Below, piece by piece: positions 41,911 to 50,324 of a stretch of 64,000 bases of DNA. This stretch comes from Flavobacteriales bacterium (lineage in GTDB: Bacteria > Bacteroidota > Bacteroidia > Flavobacteriales_F > PHOS-HE28): positions 1-64,000 of the forward strand of contig JADJXF010000018.1 of the NCBI GenBank assembly GCA_016715995.1, written 5' to 3'. The notes under the pieces were generated by a model. It was not told the DNA's origin, did not search any database, and was given only the letters and a program-made list of their open reading frames with translations. Position numbers and translations under genes: made by a program. Numbering within the stretch: the first letter of the stretch is position 1; each line of letters starts with the position of its first letter.

Positions 41911-44127
41911 CTACTCCTTTACCACGCGCGCAGTCGCGCCCTGCAAAAGCACCGTGTACACGCCCGTCGCCAGTCCCGGCAGCGGAATCCACTGCAGCCC
42001 GACCACCACACGCGCGCTGGCCACCTCGCGTCCGCCCGCATCGATCATGCGCAGCACACCGGCCTGCGGCGCGAAGAGCGGGAGCACATCGGTGAGCGGG
42101 CCTGCGCGGAAACAATCGCGCCCCACGGCTTCAATTCCGGTGGAGTTGTAGACGATGTCCGCCGAGTTGCTGTAGCAGCCATCGGCATCCACCACCAGCA
42201 CGGTGTAGGTGCCGTTCTCGCTGGCGGTCCAGCTCTGCTGCGTGCCGCCGGGGATGAAAGCGCCGTTGAGGTACCACTGGTAACTCACGCCCGCCGGGGT
42301 CACGGTGAGCAGTGATCCGTCCTGTGTGATCACGGGCACGGCACCGAGCGTGGTCACCCCGAAGCCGGAACTGTAGCTGAAGTACGCATCGCTCACCGTG
42401 AGGGTGATGGCAGCGGTGCCCGGAATGTTGTCCGTGAGGCTGCTGATGCTGATGGCGAAAGTGGTGGCGTTTAACTGCTGCACGCTGATGTCGGCATCGT
42501 CCACCACGGCCTGGTCGCTGCTGGTGACGATGGGACTGCCCACGGGCACACCGGCATTGGTCACCAGCACGTTCACCGCTGCCATGCCGATGTCGCGGCA
42601 GAAGGGCGGCGGGAACGGCAGGGTGAAGACCGCGTCGTCGTCGCGGTTCGTCACCGCGAAGAGCTTCGGCCCCATGGCAGCGTACGCGGGGTCTGCAGTG
42701 GCCCCGTTCATCGTGGCCACCAGCGAGAGGTTGATGTCGCCGTCGTCGAGCGGATCATCGAGGCCCGTCACGGTAACGTTCTGCGGCACATTCCAGTTAC
42801 CGCTGGTGAAGGTCATCTGCGCTATATCGATGCTGGCTTCCGTGGCATCGTTCACGCTGAGGTCCACCACCACATTGCCGGTGGGCTGGGTCCCCAGGCG
42901 CAGTTCCACCACGCCGGTGGTGCCGGTCTCATCCACCACCGTGGCGGTGTTGGTGCCGGCCTGCACACCGGGGAAGCTCACGCCGCTCCACACGCGCGCG
43001 TTGATGCCTTCCGTATCGCCCTGGAAGCCATTGCCCTCCCACACCACCACGAAGCCGCCATCGGCGCGCTTCTCCACCGCCGGGTAGGCCTGCACGCCCG
43101 CAATGGTGGTGTTGAGCACCTGCACGCCGCTGTTCTGGAAGTTGTAGTTGCTGGCATAGAAGCCGCGCACGTTGTAGTTCTCGGTGTCGTTCAAGCTGGT
43201 CCAGGTGCCCATCACGGTCACGAAGTCGCCGTTGTCGAACAAGGCGCACTCGCTGGTGTAGTAGGCGTAGCTGCTGCTGAAGGTGGTGAGGTTGTTGAGC
43301 AGCAGTGCGCCATTGCCGTCCAGGATCCACACCTTGAACACATCGGTGCCGTTCACGCCCCACTTGGTGCTGATGAGGATTTCGTCGCTGGCGTTGGTGC
43401 TCACGTCGATGCAGTTGAGCGAGCTGTTCTGCTCGTACACCAGCGTCTCGTTGGTCTGCGCGAGCAGGTCGGCATCGAAGGTCTTGCGGTAGATGCGCTG
43501 CGGATAGTTGCCGCGACCGAAGATGGCCATCAGCGTACCGTCGCTCTTGTAGCGGATGTTCGGGTGCTCGTAATCGTTGTTGGGGTCCTCCGTCACCAGC
43601 ACGGCCGGGCCGGTGAAGCTGTTGATGCCCAGGTCGTAGTTGCGGATGTTGAGCACGTCGTTGCCCGAGCCGTAGAGCATGGTGAGCGTGTTGCCGCGGA
43701 TCGCGAGGTCCCAAAGGCCGCCGCCGCCGAGGTTCACCGTGGCACCTAGGGTGTTGTCCGCTTCCAGCACGCGCATGTAGAGCCCCGATGCGGTGTTCCA
43801 GGCGATGATGAAGCGGCCGGCGGTCCAGTAGTACACCTTCACCACATAGGTCTCCTGGTAATTGCTGCCCGTGGCCACCAGCAGTTCGCTGCTGATGGCG
43901 ATGTGCGCGCTGTTGTAACGCCGGAAGTAGATGCTCGCCGTGTTGTCGTCCTGCATCCAGCTCTTCCACACCACCACGTAGTCGTCGCTGGGGCCCATGG
44001 CCAGCTGTGGTAGGAACTGCTCACTGGGTACGTTCTGGTTCACACGGAACTCGTTCGTGACCGGGTTGAAGATCTGCGCACTGGCGACAGTAGGCAGAAG
44101 GGCAAGGAGGACGGGGATGCGGCGCAT
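41911..44127 (-). CDS. Large secreted protein with Calx-beta/PKD-like domains and T9SS end
   Basis: 738 residues. A signal peptide (IPVLLALLPTVASAQ) leads into a propeller-like N-terminal half (FLPQLAMGPSDDYVVVWKSW, GGFVVVWEGNGFQGDTEG), typical of proteins describing repeated WE-x-N/D blades. A Calx-beta-like segment (VVELRLGTQPTGNVVVDLSV, VTVTGLDDPLDDGD) follows, then an Ig-like YQWYLNGAFIPGGTQQ, and a final sorting domain (LRMIDAGGREVAS ... GVYTVLLQGATARVVKE). It is exported by T9SS. Its end lies 27 nt from the tail of the glycoside hydrolase gene, with which it converges. Confidence 0.8.
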   Translation of the reverse strand: MRRIPVLLALLPTVASAQIFNPVTNEFRVNQNVPSEQFLPQLAMGPSDDYVVVWKSWMQDDNTASIYFRRYNSAHIAISSELLVATGSNYQETYVVKVYYWTAGRFIIAWNTASGLYMRVLEADNTLGATVNLGGGGLWDLAIRGNTLTMLYGSGNDVLNIRNYDLGINSFTGPAVLVTEDPNNDYEHPNIRYKSDGTLMAIFGRGNYPQRIYRKTFDADLLAQTNETLVYEQNSSLNCIDVSTNASDEILISTKWGVNGTDVFKVWILDGNGALLLNNLTTFSSSYAYYTSECALFDNGDFVTVMGTWTSLNDTENYNVRGFYASNYNFQNSGVQVLNTTIAGVQAYPAVEKRADGGFVVVWEGNGFQGDTEGINARVWSGVSFPGVQAGTNTATVVDETGTTGVVELRLGTQPTGNVVVDLSVNDATEASIDIAQMTFTSGNWNVPQNVTVTGLDDPLDDGDINLSLVATMNGATADPAYAAMGPKLFAVTNRDDDAVFTLPFPPPFCRDIGMAAVNVLVTNAGVPVGSPIVTSSDQAVVDDADISVQQLNATTFAISISSLTDNIPGTAAITLTVSDAYFSYSSGFGVTTLGAVPVITQDGSLLTVTPAGVSYQWYLNGAFIPGGTQQSWTASENGTYTVLVVDADGCYSNSADIVYNSTGIEAVGRDCFRAGPLTDVLPLFAPQAGVLRMIDAGGREVASARVVVGLQWIPLPGLATGVYTVLLQGATARVVKE

Positions 44128-44177
44128 GGCGGTTGGAAAGCCCGCAAGTTCGGATTTCCCTCTGCACCGACCTTCCG

Positions 44178-45527
44178 CTACTTCACCCTCTCCTTCGCCT
44201 CCTCCAGCGACGGCGCCTGGTTCCCGTTCCAGATGCCCATCACGCGGCCCTGCTTCAATAGCAGGAGGCCGGGGTTGGCGCGCGCCATGGTCTTGATCAC
44301 CTTCTCGTCGCCCTGCGCGAAGGGGAAAGCCAGTTGGTGCTCGTGCTTGAACTGCTCGATGTCGTCCCAGCCGTTGGCGCTCATGCCGTATACGAACCAG
44401 CCGGCCGCCTCGGCATCGGCGGCCAGCTTGGCGATGGCGGGCATGTTGCCGGTGTCGGTCTTCTTCACGTTGTAGCAGAGCACCAGCAGCACCGGATTGG
44501 CCTCGCTGAGGATGTCGTTCGTGAGATCATAGCCATCGCGGTCGGTGAGGCGGAAGTCCTGCACCTGCGATTCCACGCCGGGTTCCACCTCCACGACGCG
44601 GTTGCTGTTCTCCACCATCACGTAGGTACTATCGTTCCACGGGTATGGCCCGCTGGTGTCATACTCCTTCACCTCGCCGGTGCGGGTGTTCTTGTAGCTG
44701 AGGAAGACGCTGTTCACCGGCGGCTTGGCCTCGGCCTTCTGCTCGCTGATGCTCCTGCCCACGGCGTAGGGGCGGTAATCGCGCACGGGCAGGTGCGCAT
44801 AGCACCACCATGTGAAGGCGAAGGTGATGAGGGCGATCCAGCCCGCTGTGGCCCATTCGGCCTTGAAGCCCTGCACGCGGCGCTTGAGGATGGCATAGCC
44901 CAGGAAGCCGACGAGTGTGAACCACACCGGGCCCCACCACGTGAAGATCCAACTCCAAACGGCAACGAGCAGCAGGCCGCCCGGGAGCAGGACCATGTCG
45001 TCGGCCTTGCTGTTCCACATAGTCTCCTCGCGACGCAGCGCGGTGAAGAGGATGGGCAGCAGCAGCACGAAGAGGATGGCGTCCTTGTAGAAGCTTTCCC
45101 ATGGGGTGAGGCTGCGGCCCACGCTGCCCTTCATGGCATCGCCGAAGCAGCCGCAGTCGGTGACGCAGGTGACGCTGCGCTCCTCGCTGACGCCGTTCAC
45201 CACCACGGCGTAAGTGCCGTGCGGGTCGCAGGTGGCCGTGTAGAGCGTGAGCCAGCCGAAGAAGACCGTGAGCACGAAGAGGGCGATGCTGGCCAGCTTC
45301 AAGCGTCCGCCGAAGAGCACCGCGAAGCCCAGCACCACTTCGGCCAGGCAGGCCAGGATGGCCAGGGCCATCGCGTAGGGCGCGAAGCCGGGCAGGTTCA
45401 GCGCGCTCTCAGCGAAGTACTCCTCCAATTTGTAGGAGAAGCCGAGCGGGTCGTTGGCCTTGATGAGGCCGCTGACGATGAAGAGCGAGCCGACGATGAG
45501 GCGGCAGAAGAGGACGAGCGCGCGCAT
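44178..45527 (-). CDS. DoxX family protein, BT_3928-like
   Basis: 449 residues. The N-terminal DoxX module begins LFCRLIVGSLFIVSGLIKAN and PLGFSYKLEEYF, with the conserved TDCGCFGDAMKGSVG cysteines after helix four. Further membrane helices follow, then a C-terminal thioredoxin-like segment (VLLVLCYNVKKTDTGN ... PFAQGDEKVIKTMARANPGL). This fused layout is the BT_3928 group, found in many Bacteroidota near folP, DUF1599 and tpiA, and thought to act in membrane redox or thiol homeostasis. ATG at 45527 is preferred, since the extra 15 residues upstream are polar. Confidence 0.85.
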   Translation of the reverse strand: MRALVLFCRLIVGSLFIVSGLIKANDPLGFSYKLEEYFAESALNLPGFAPYAMALAILACLAEVVLGFAVLFGGRLKLASIALFVLTVFFGWLTLYTATCDPHGTYAVVVNGVSEERSVTCVTDCGCFGDAMKGSVGRSLTPWESFYKDAILFVLLLPILFTALRREETMWNSKADDMVLLPGGLLLVAVWSWIFTWWGPVWFTLVGFLGYAILKRRVQGFKAEWATAGWIALITFAFTWWCYAHLPVRDYRPYAVGRSISEQKAEAKPPVNSVFLSYKNTRTGEVKEYDTSGPYPWNDSTYVMVENSNRVVEVEPGVESQVQDFRLTDRDGYDLTNDILSEANPVLLVLCYNVKKTDTGNMPAIAKLAADAEAAGWFVYGMSANGWDDIEQFKHEHQLAFPFAQGDEKVIKTMARANPGLLLLKQGRVMGIWNGNQAPSLEEAKERVK

Positions 45528-45551
45528 GCGGTGCGGATTTTCGGGTGGCGC

Positions 45552-45559
45552 CGAAGATA
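45552..45559 (-). promoter_or_regulatory. Putative -7 element
   Basis: TATCTTCG on the minus strand, 24 nt before the DoxX-family ATG. Confidence 0.4.
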
Positions 45560-45615
45560 GACGGCGGTGCACCGGGGGGTCATGCCCTTAACATCCGATC
45601 AACACCATCCAGGAA

Positions 45616-46128
45616 TCACGGATGCTTCGCCAGCAGCGGATCGCGGCGCAGCATCACCTCGGCGTAGAGGCGCGCGGCCTCGGGCAGGATGCGCTCTTCG
45701 TATTCCTTATTCCAGCTGAGGTAGCCGGTCATGGGGGTGAAGCGCGCGAGGCCCATGGGCATGTCGAAGAAGGAGAGGTCGAGGCCAGCGACCCGCTCGA
45801 AGAGGGTCATCTCCACCTCCACGTCCTTCACGCTGTGGTCGTCCTCCCAGGCCGGGCCGTGGGTGTCGATGCCGAAGCATTTGGTGACGCGGCCCGGCAG
45901 CGAGAAGCGTATGACGTATTGCGCGCCGTTGTCGAGCGTGATGCCGTAATGCCCGCCAGCACCGGTGTGCAGCACGTGCTGCTTCACGCCGTCCTTGTAC
46001 ACGCGCACGAGCGCCTCGGCGATCGGCTGCCGCGTGGCGGCATCGGTGACCGTGCCGCGGACGTGCAGCCGCGCGGCGCTCGCCTGGAGGGCGACGAGGG
46101 ACAGGGCAAGGATGCCGAGCGCTTTCAT
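45616..46128 (-). CDS. Secreted carboxypeptidase-regulatory-like protein, paralogue of 48174-48758
   Basis: 170 residues. A signal peptide (LGILALSLVALQASA) precedes a CarboxypepD_reg-like beta-sandwich (LHVRGTVTDAATRQPIAEAL ... GHYGITLDNGAQYVIRFSL). The C-terminal part (VEMTLFERVAGLDLSFFDMP ... YLSWNKEYEERILPEAARLY) matches that of the protein at 48174-48758 position by position, so the two form a small family. The role is unknown; such domains are usually periplasmic or outer-membrane accessory modules. Confidence 0.68.
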   Translation of the reverse strand: MKALGILALSLVALQASAARLHVRGTVTDAATRQPIAEALVRVYKDGVKQHVLHTGAGGHYGITLDNGAQYVIRFSLPGRVTKCFGIDTHGPAWEDDHSVKDVEVEMTLFERVAGLDLSFFDMPMGLARFTPMTGYLSWNKEYEERILPEAARLYAEVMLRRDPLLAKHP

Positions 46129-46268
46129 GGCAGGAAGGTTCAGAGGCGCGCCCGGTCCGTCGTGGTAAGCGTTCCGGCTCAGGCGGAGGGCGAACCTATC
46201 CGGAACGGGGTGCGGGGGGATTGAGACGAACGACCGACCTGCCAACAAGGCGATGTGAATAGCGCGGT

Positions 46269-46276
46269 TAACTTGG
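46269..46276 (+). promoter_or_regulatory. Putative -7 element
   Basis: TAACTTGG, 5 nt before the ATG at 46282; an almost leaderless arrangement. Confidence 0.3.
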
Positions 46277-46281
46277 CCAGC

Positions 46282-46755
46282 ATGACCCGCTACGCCCTGC
46301 TCCCTTTCGTGGTGTGCCTCTCGACCACCGCCGTTGCGCAATCAACGCCTGAACAAGATGTCTTGACCACCCTCGACCGCTTCTTCGCCGCGATGACCGC
46401 GCGCGACACCGCAGCCATGGCGGCCACCATCCTCCGCGACGGTGACCTTCACATCGCTTCCCACCTCGGCGGTGAGCCGGCTCGAACAGTATCCTTCGGA
46501 ATCTACCTGACGAAGCTCGCACAAGGCAAGGAGCGCTTCGTGGAGCGCTATTGGGGTGCCACGGTCCGAGTGGACGGGCCGCTGGCCACGGCCACGATGC
46601 CCTATGATTTCCATGTGGATGGTGCGTTCTCGCACTGCGGCATCGACGTGGCCACGCTGGTGAAGGGACCCGATGGCTGGCGCATCGCCTCGGTGGCCTA
46701 CACGCGTCAGACCGAAGGATGCCCGCCCAGCCCGCTGGGACCATACAAGCCCTAG
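46282..46755 (+). CDS. Secreted NTF2-like (SnoaL-type) protein
   Basis: 157 residues with a signal peptide (YALLPFVVCLSTTAVAQ). The mature part starts PEQDVLTTLDRFFAAMTARD and ends HCGIDVATLVKGPDGWRIAS, the canonical NTF2/SnoaL cone-shaped fold with the terminal strand W-R-I-x-S. It probably binds or converts a small ligand in the periplasm. It converges on the DUF1599 gene with a 4-nt overlap. Confidence 0.75.
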   Translation: MTRYALLPFVVCLSTTAVAQSTPEQDVLTTLDRFFAAMTARDTAAMAATILRDGDLHIASHLGGEPARTVSFGIYLTKLAQGKERFVERYWGATVRVDGPLATATMPYDFHVDGAFSHCGIDVATLVKGPDGWRIASVAYTRQTEGCPPSPLGPYKP

Positions 46756-47297
46756 CCTTTCCCCTCTTCCAGCTGGATCATCGCGAAAACGGCGTAGTTC
46801 ACGATGTCGAGGAAGTTGGCGTCGATGCCCTCGCTCACGAGGGTGGCACCCTGATTGTCCTCGATGCTCTTGATGCGCAGCAGCTTCATGAGGATGAGGT
46901 CCACCAGCGAGCTCACGCGCATGCTGCGCCAGGCCTCGCCGTAATCGTGGTTCTTGCGCAGCATGAGGTCGCGGGCCTTGCGCTGCTGTTCCAGCACGCG
47001 GGTTGCCGCTTCCTCCGCGCCGAGGTCCGGTGCTTCCACCACGCCGAGCTCCAGCTGCACCAAGGCCATGGCGGCGTAGTTGATGATGCCGATGAGCTCC
47101 GGGCGGATCCCTTCGCCCACCTTGCTCTCCCCCACCTCCTGCAATGTGCGGATGCGCTGGGCCTTGATCATGATCTGATCGGTGAGCGAGGGCACGCGCA
47201 GGATGCGCCAGGCCGTGCCGTAGTCCTTCGCCTTCTTCAGGAAGAGGGCATGGCACTCACCGATGACGGCGTCGTACTGGCGGAGGGTCTGTTCCAT
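46752..47297 (-). CDS. DUF1599 (nucleotide modification associated domain 1) protein
   Basis: 181 residues built from two tandem copies of the DUF1599 unit. Each has KxxDYGxAWRxxRVxSLxDxIxxKxxRI followed by an E-G-I-x-x-x-x-x-x-I-V/INYA helix (KAKDYGTAWRILRVPSLTDQ and RKNHDYGEAWRSMRVSSLVD). This tandem form is standard in Bacteroidota. The start is ATG at 47297; the frame extends much further upstream but enters folP antisense. It is divergent to folP. Exact activity is not established. Confidence 0.85.
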   Translation of the reverse strand: MEQTLRQYDAVIGECHALFLKKAKDYGTAWRILRVPSLTDQIMIKAQRIRTLQEVGESKVGEGIRPELIGIINYAAMALVQLELGVVEAPDLGAEEAATRVLEQQRKARDLMLRKNHDYGEAWRSMRVSSLVDLILMKLLRIKSIEDNQGATLVSEGIDANFLDIVNYAVFAMIQLEEGKG

Positions 47298-47325
47298 GCG
47301 CGCGGCAGCCGATCTTCGGCCCGTG

Positions 47326-48183
47326 ATGGCGGGCGAAAGTAGCGCGGAGCGCGCGGTGACATGGCGCATCAAGGACCGGCTGGTGACCATGCCGTTGCCT
47401 GCGGTGATGGGCATCCTCAACGCCACGCCCGATTCCTTCCATGCCGCCAGCCGCGTCGGTGTTGACGACGCGCTGCGCATGGCCGAGCGCATGCTCGATG
47501 AAGGAGCTTCCATCCTGGACATCGGCGGTGCCAGCTCGCGTCCCGGCGCAGTGGAGGTGAGCGAGGCAGAGGAGATGCGCCGGGTCCTTCCCGTGGTGGA
47601 AGCGGTTCATGCGCGCTTTCCGGAGGCGGTGCTCAGCATCGACACCTACCGGTTTGGCGTAGCGCGCCAGGCCGTGACTGCCGGCGCCGGAATGGTGAAC
47701 GACATCGGCGCGGGCCTGCTCGACCCCGCCATGCTCAGCACCGTGGCATCATTGCACGTCCCTTACATCCCTATGCACATGCAGGGGACGCCACGCACCA
47801 TGCAGCAGGACCCGCGCTATGCTGATGTGGTGGGCGAAGTCGTGTACTTCCTCAGCGCGCGGTTGGACGCCGCGCGCGCGGCCGGCATCCCGGACGTGAT
47901 CATCGACCCCGGCTTCGGCTTCGGCAAGAACACCATCCACAACTACGCCTTACTGAACGGGCTGGCCTCCATCACGGCATTGGGTACGCCGGTGCTGGTC
48001 GGATTATCGCGCAAGCGCATGATCAACGAGGTGCTGGGCATCGCGCCGGAAGAGGCGCTCAACGGCACCACCGCGCTCAACACCATTGCCCTGCTGAAGG
48101 GTGCGGCCATCCTGCGGGTGCATGATGTGCGAGAGGCCGTGCAATGCGCACGCCTGGTGGGCGCGCTGCGCGGTCAGAAGTAA
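47326..48183 (+). CDS. folP: Dihydropteroate synthase
   Basis: 285 residues with the DHPS signature motifs: VMGILNATPDSFHAASR, ILDIGGASSRPGAVEV, SIDTYRFGVARQAV, MVNDIGAGLLDP, PYIPMHMQGTPRTM, IDPGFGFGKN and GLSRKRMI. It condenses dihydropterin pyrophosphate with p-aminobenzoate in folate synthesis. The N-terminal start is uncertain (47326 chosen; 47263 also in frame), but 47326 sits just past the DUF1599 start on the other strand. The last 10 nt overlap the converging gene at 48174. Confidence 0.94.
   Translation: MAGESSAERAVTWRIKDRLVTMPLPAVMGILNATPDSFHAASRVGVDDALRMAERMLDEGASILDIGGASSRPGAVEVSEAEEMRRVLPVVEAVHARFPEAVLSIDTYRFGVARQAVTAGAGMVNDIGAGLLDPAMLSTVASLHVPYIPMHMQGTPRTMQQDPRYADVVGEVVYFLSARLDAARAAGIPDVIIDPGFGFGKNTIHNYALLNGLASITALGTPVLVGLSRKRMINEVLGIAPEEALNGTTALNTIALLKGAAILRVHDVREAVQCARLVGALRGQK
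47334..47341 (-). promoter_or_regulatory. Putative -7 element
   Basis: TACTTTCG on the minus strand, 36 nt before the DUF1599 ATG, within the first codons of folP. Confidence 0.4.
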
Positions 48184-48758
48184 ACGCGCCTGCGCTTCTT
48201 GTGCCGCGTCGAGCGCTTGTCGAGCATCGCCTGCTTCTTCAGGTCGGCGATGGCGCGCTCATAGAGCACCATCACCCGGCCGATGGCGGCCTGCCGCGCC
48301 TCGGTGAAGGTGATGTCCCAGTTCAGGTTGCGCACGCTGTGCTTGTAGGCCGCCAGCGCCACCGGCTCGTCGAAGGTGCTGAAGTCGAAATCAGCGATCA
48401 GCTCGAACATCGTCATCTGCACGTCCATGTCGTAGAACGGCACATCGGGGAACAGCGGGATCTCGCGCGCATCGATGCGGACATACTTGGGCACGAGGTC
48501 TTCGCGGTAGTACCACACCTGGTAATCGTAGCCGCGCTCCAGGAACATCTCGTACTCACCCTTCCCGTTGGTGAAGACCGTCTCGCGCTCTACGCTGTCC
48601 TTCACCAGGCGCACCTGCACGCTCTTCATGCCATCGCCGGAGAAGAACTCCGTCACCAGCCCATGCAGCCGGATGTGGAAGGCCCCGGCCTCGTGCACAC
48701 CCATCAATGCGATCGCAGCGCTCAGCACGATTCGCAGCACACGGTTCCGTTCAATCAT
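48174..48758 (-). CDS. Secreted protein, paralogue of 45616-46128
   Basis: 194 residues. A signal peptide (VLRIVLSAAIALMGVHEAGA) is followed by a beta-sandwich similar to CarboxypepD_reg (LHGLVTEFFSGDGMKSVQVR ... GKGEYEMFLERGYDYQVWYY), then YDMDVQMTMFELIADFDFS and LNWDITFTEARQAAIGRVMV, which match the C-terminal half of the 45616-46128 product. The tail is very basic (RSTRHKKRRRVYF). The role is unknown. Confidence 0.65.
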   Translation of the reverse strand: MIERNRVLRIVLSAAIALMGVHEAGAFHIRLHGLVTEFFSGDGMKSVQVRLVKDSVERETVFTNGKGEYEMFLERGYDYQVWYYREDLVPKYVRIDAREIPLFPDVPFYDMDVQMTMFELIADFDFSTFDEPVALAAYKHSVRNLNWDITFTEARQAAIGRVMVLYERAIADLKKQAMLDKRSTRHKKRRRVYF

Positions 48759-48765
48759 TCCTGCA

Positions 48766-48773
48766 CCAAGGTA
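48766..48773 (-). promoter_or_regulatory. Putative -7 element
   Basis: TACCTTGG on the minus strand, 7 nt before the ATG at 48758. Confidence 0.35.
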
Positions 48774-48812
48774 TCGGGGTCGGCGGCGAAGTTGCGGAAA
48801 GTTCGACGGAGG

Positions 48813-48820
48813 CATCTTTG
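48813..48820 (+). promoter_or_regulatory. Putative -7 element
   Basis: CATCTTTG, 17 nt before the ATG at 48838. Confidence 0.35.
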
Positions 48821-48837
48821 CGCCAAACGAACCGGCG

Positions 48838-49187
48838 ATGCTGCGCTCCCTGCGTGCCACTGAGAACTTCCACATCGTGCTCTGGCTTCTGAAGGATCTT
48901 TGCTGGGTGATGATCTGGAAGCCGCTCGGGCTGGCCATGTTCGTGCCCACGCTGGCCATGGCACTGTGGATCGCCTGGCGCACACGCAAGGATCTGGGCG
49001 AGTTCCTGCACAGCCTGGCGGTGGTGTGCTGGATCATGGCCAACGGCATCTGGATGATCACCGAGTTCTGGTTCACCGACGAGGACCGCTACCTCTCGCC
49101 GCGCCCTTCTTTATCGCGGGCTTGCTGGTCGTCGGATGGTACTACCTGGTGCTGCTCCCGCGACGGCGCCACGAGCCCAGCGCTTGA
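48838..49187 (+). CDS. Small four-helix membrane protein (frameshifted)
   Basis: The frame from ATG 48838 gives MLRSLRATENFHIVLWLLKD, two membrane helices (PLGLAMFVPTLAMALWIAW and SLAVVCWIMANGIWMITEFW) and DEDRYLS, then derails. Adding one base in the CTCGCC segment near 49096-49100 continues as APFFIAGLLVVGWYYLVLLP and RRRHEPSA with a stop at 49185-49187. The result is a compact membrane protein of about 116 residues with an ENFHIxLW opening that I recall from other Bacteroidota as a conserved hypothetical. Confidence 0.6.
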
Positions 49188-49219
49188 CATTGGGCTAACA
49201 TCGCCCGGAGCACCACGGC

Positions 49220-49227
49220 TAACTTCG
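49220..49227 (+). promoter_or_regulatory. Putative -7 element
   Basis: TAACTTCG, 14 nt before the cyclase ATG at 49242. Confidence 0.4.
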
Positions 49228-49241
49228 CCGGCCTTTCCAGC

Positions 49242-50324
49242 ATGGACCAGCTCTCCCGTCTGCGCCTGCGCGCCAACCGCACCTTGCGCATCACGCTGGC
49301 TTGGGTATGCGTGAGCGTGCTGGGCGCCTTGTTCGAGCACGTCGCGCTGGTGGAGCAGGGCGTCCCCAGCAACCTGCGGCAGCATGTGGATGAACGGTCC
49401 TTGGTGGCGCTGCTGGGCGGGCTGCTGGGCGGCGGCACTTACATCTTCTTGCTGCGACCGCGGCTGAGGGGCCTCCCCTACCTGTCCGCCCTGTCCATCA
49501 TGGCCGCGCTGATGGCACCGGTGCTCGTGCTCACCGGCGCATGGCTGCCCGCGCAGAACGACCCGATGGGTGGCGACGTGCTAGAGCGCCTCTTCAGCCT
49601 GCGCTGGCTCACGCACTACATCTTCTGGACGGCGCTGATGGGCGGCACCATGCTCATGGTGCGCCTAAACGACCAGTACGGCAACGGCGGCATGGCCCAC
49701 CTCGCCGGCCGCTACCACCAGCCCCGGCAGGAGCTGCGCATCTTCATGTTCCTCGACATGCGCTCCTCCACCAGCATCGCGGAGGAGCTCGGCCATGTGC
49801 GCTACTTCCAGTTGCTCAACGAGCTCTTCACCGACATCACCGATCCCATCGTCTATTCGCGCGGCGAGATCTACCAGTACGTGGGCGACGAGATCAGCGT
49901 GAGCTGGCCCTTGCGTCGGGGTCTTGCCCGGCAGCGTTGCATCACGTGCTTCCTTGACATCCGCGCGAAGCTCAAGCGGCGCCGCGCGCACTATCAGGAA
50001 CGCTACGGCATCGTGCCGGCCTTCAAGGCGGGCTTCCACTACGGCGAGGTGACGACCGGCGAGGTGGGGCTGGTGAAGAAGGAGCGCATCTTCAGCGGCG
50101 ACGTGGTGAACACCGCCGCCCGGATCCAGGATACCTGCAACGCCTACGGCGTGGACAACCTGATGAGCAAGGACCTGCTGGACCTGCTGCTGCCGAAAGG
50201 GAAACTTCCGGTGCGCGAGATCGGCAGCATCGCGCTCAAGGGGAAGCGGTCGGCCATCAGCCTGTGGACGATCGAGCCGGAAGCGGCCAATGCTGAGGCG
50301 CTGAAGGAGAAGGCCGCTCAGTAG
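49242..50324 (+). CDS. Class III adenylate/guanylate cyclase, membrane-bound (1)
   Basis: 360 residues. Four N-terminal membrane helices are followed by a CHD-type cyclase domain. FMFLDMRSSTSIAEELG supplies the first metal Asp, YQYVGDEISVSWPL the second, and IFSGDVVNTAARIQ the transition-state Asn and Arg. The catalytic set looks complete. Substrate specificity (ATP or GTP) is not clear by eye. It faces a second cyclase of the same layout at 51409-52452, with one unknown gene between. Confidence 0.88.
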   Translation: MDQLSRLRLRANRTLRITLAWVCVSVLGALFEHVALVEQGVPSNLRQHVDERSLVALLGGLLGGGTYIFLLRPRLRGLPYLSALSIMAALMAPVLVLTGAWLPAQNDPMGGDVLERLFSLRWLTHYIFWTALMGGTMLMVRLNDQYGNGGMAHLAGRYHQPRQELRIFMFLDMRSSTSIAEELGHVRYFQLLNELFTDITDPIVYSRGEIYQYVGDEISVSWPLRRGLARQRCITCFLDIRAKLKRRRAHYQERYGIVPAFKAGFHYGEVTTGEVGLVKKERIFSGDVVNTAARIQDTCNAYGVDNLMSKDLLDLLLPKGKLPVREIGSIALKGKRSAISLWTIEPEAANAEALKEKAAQ

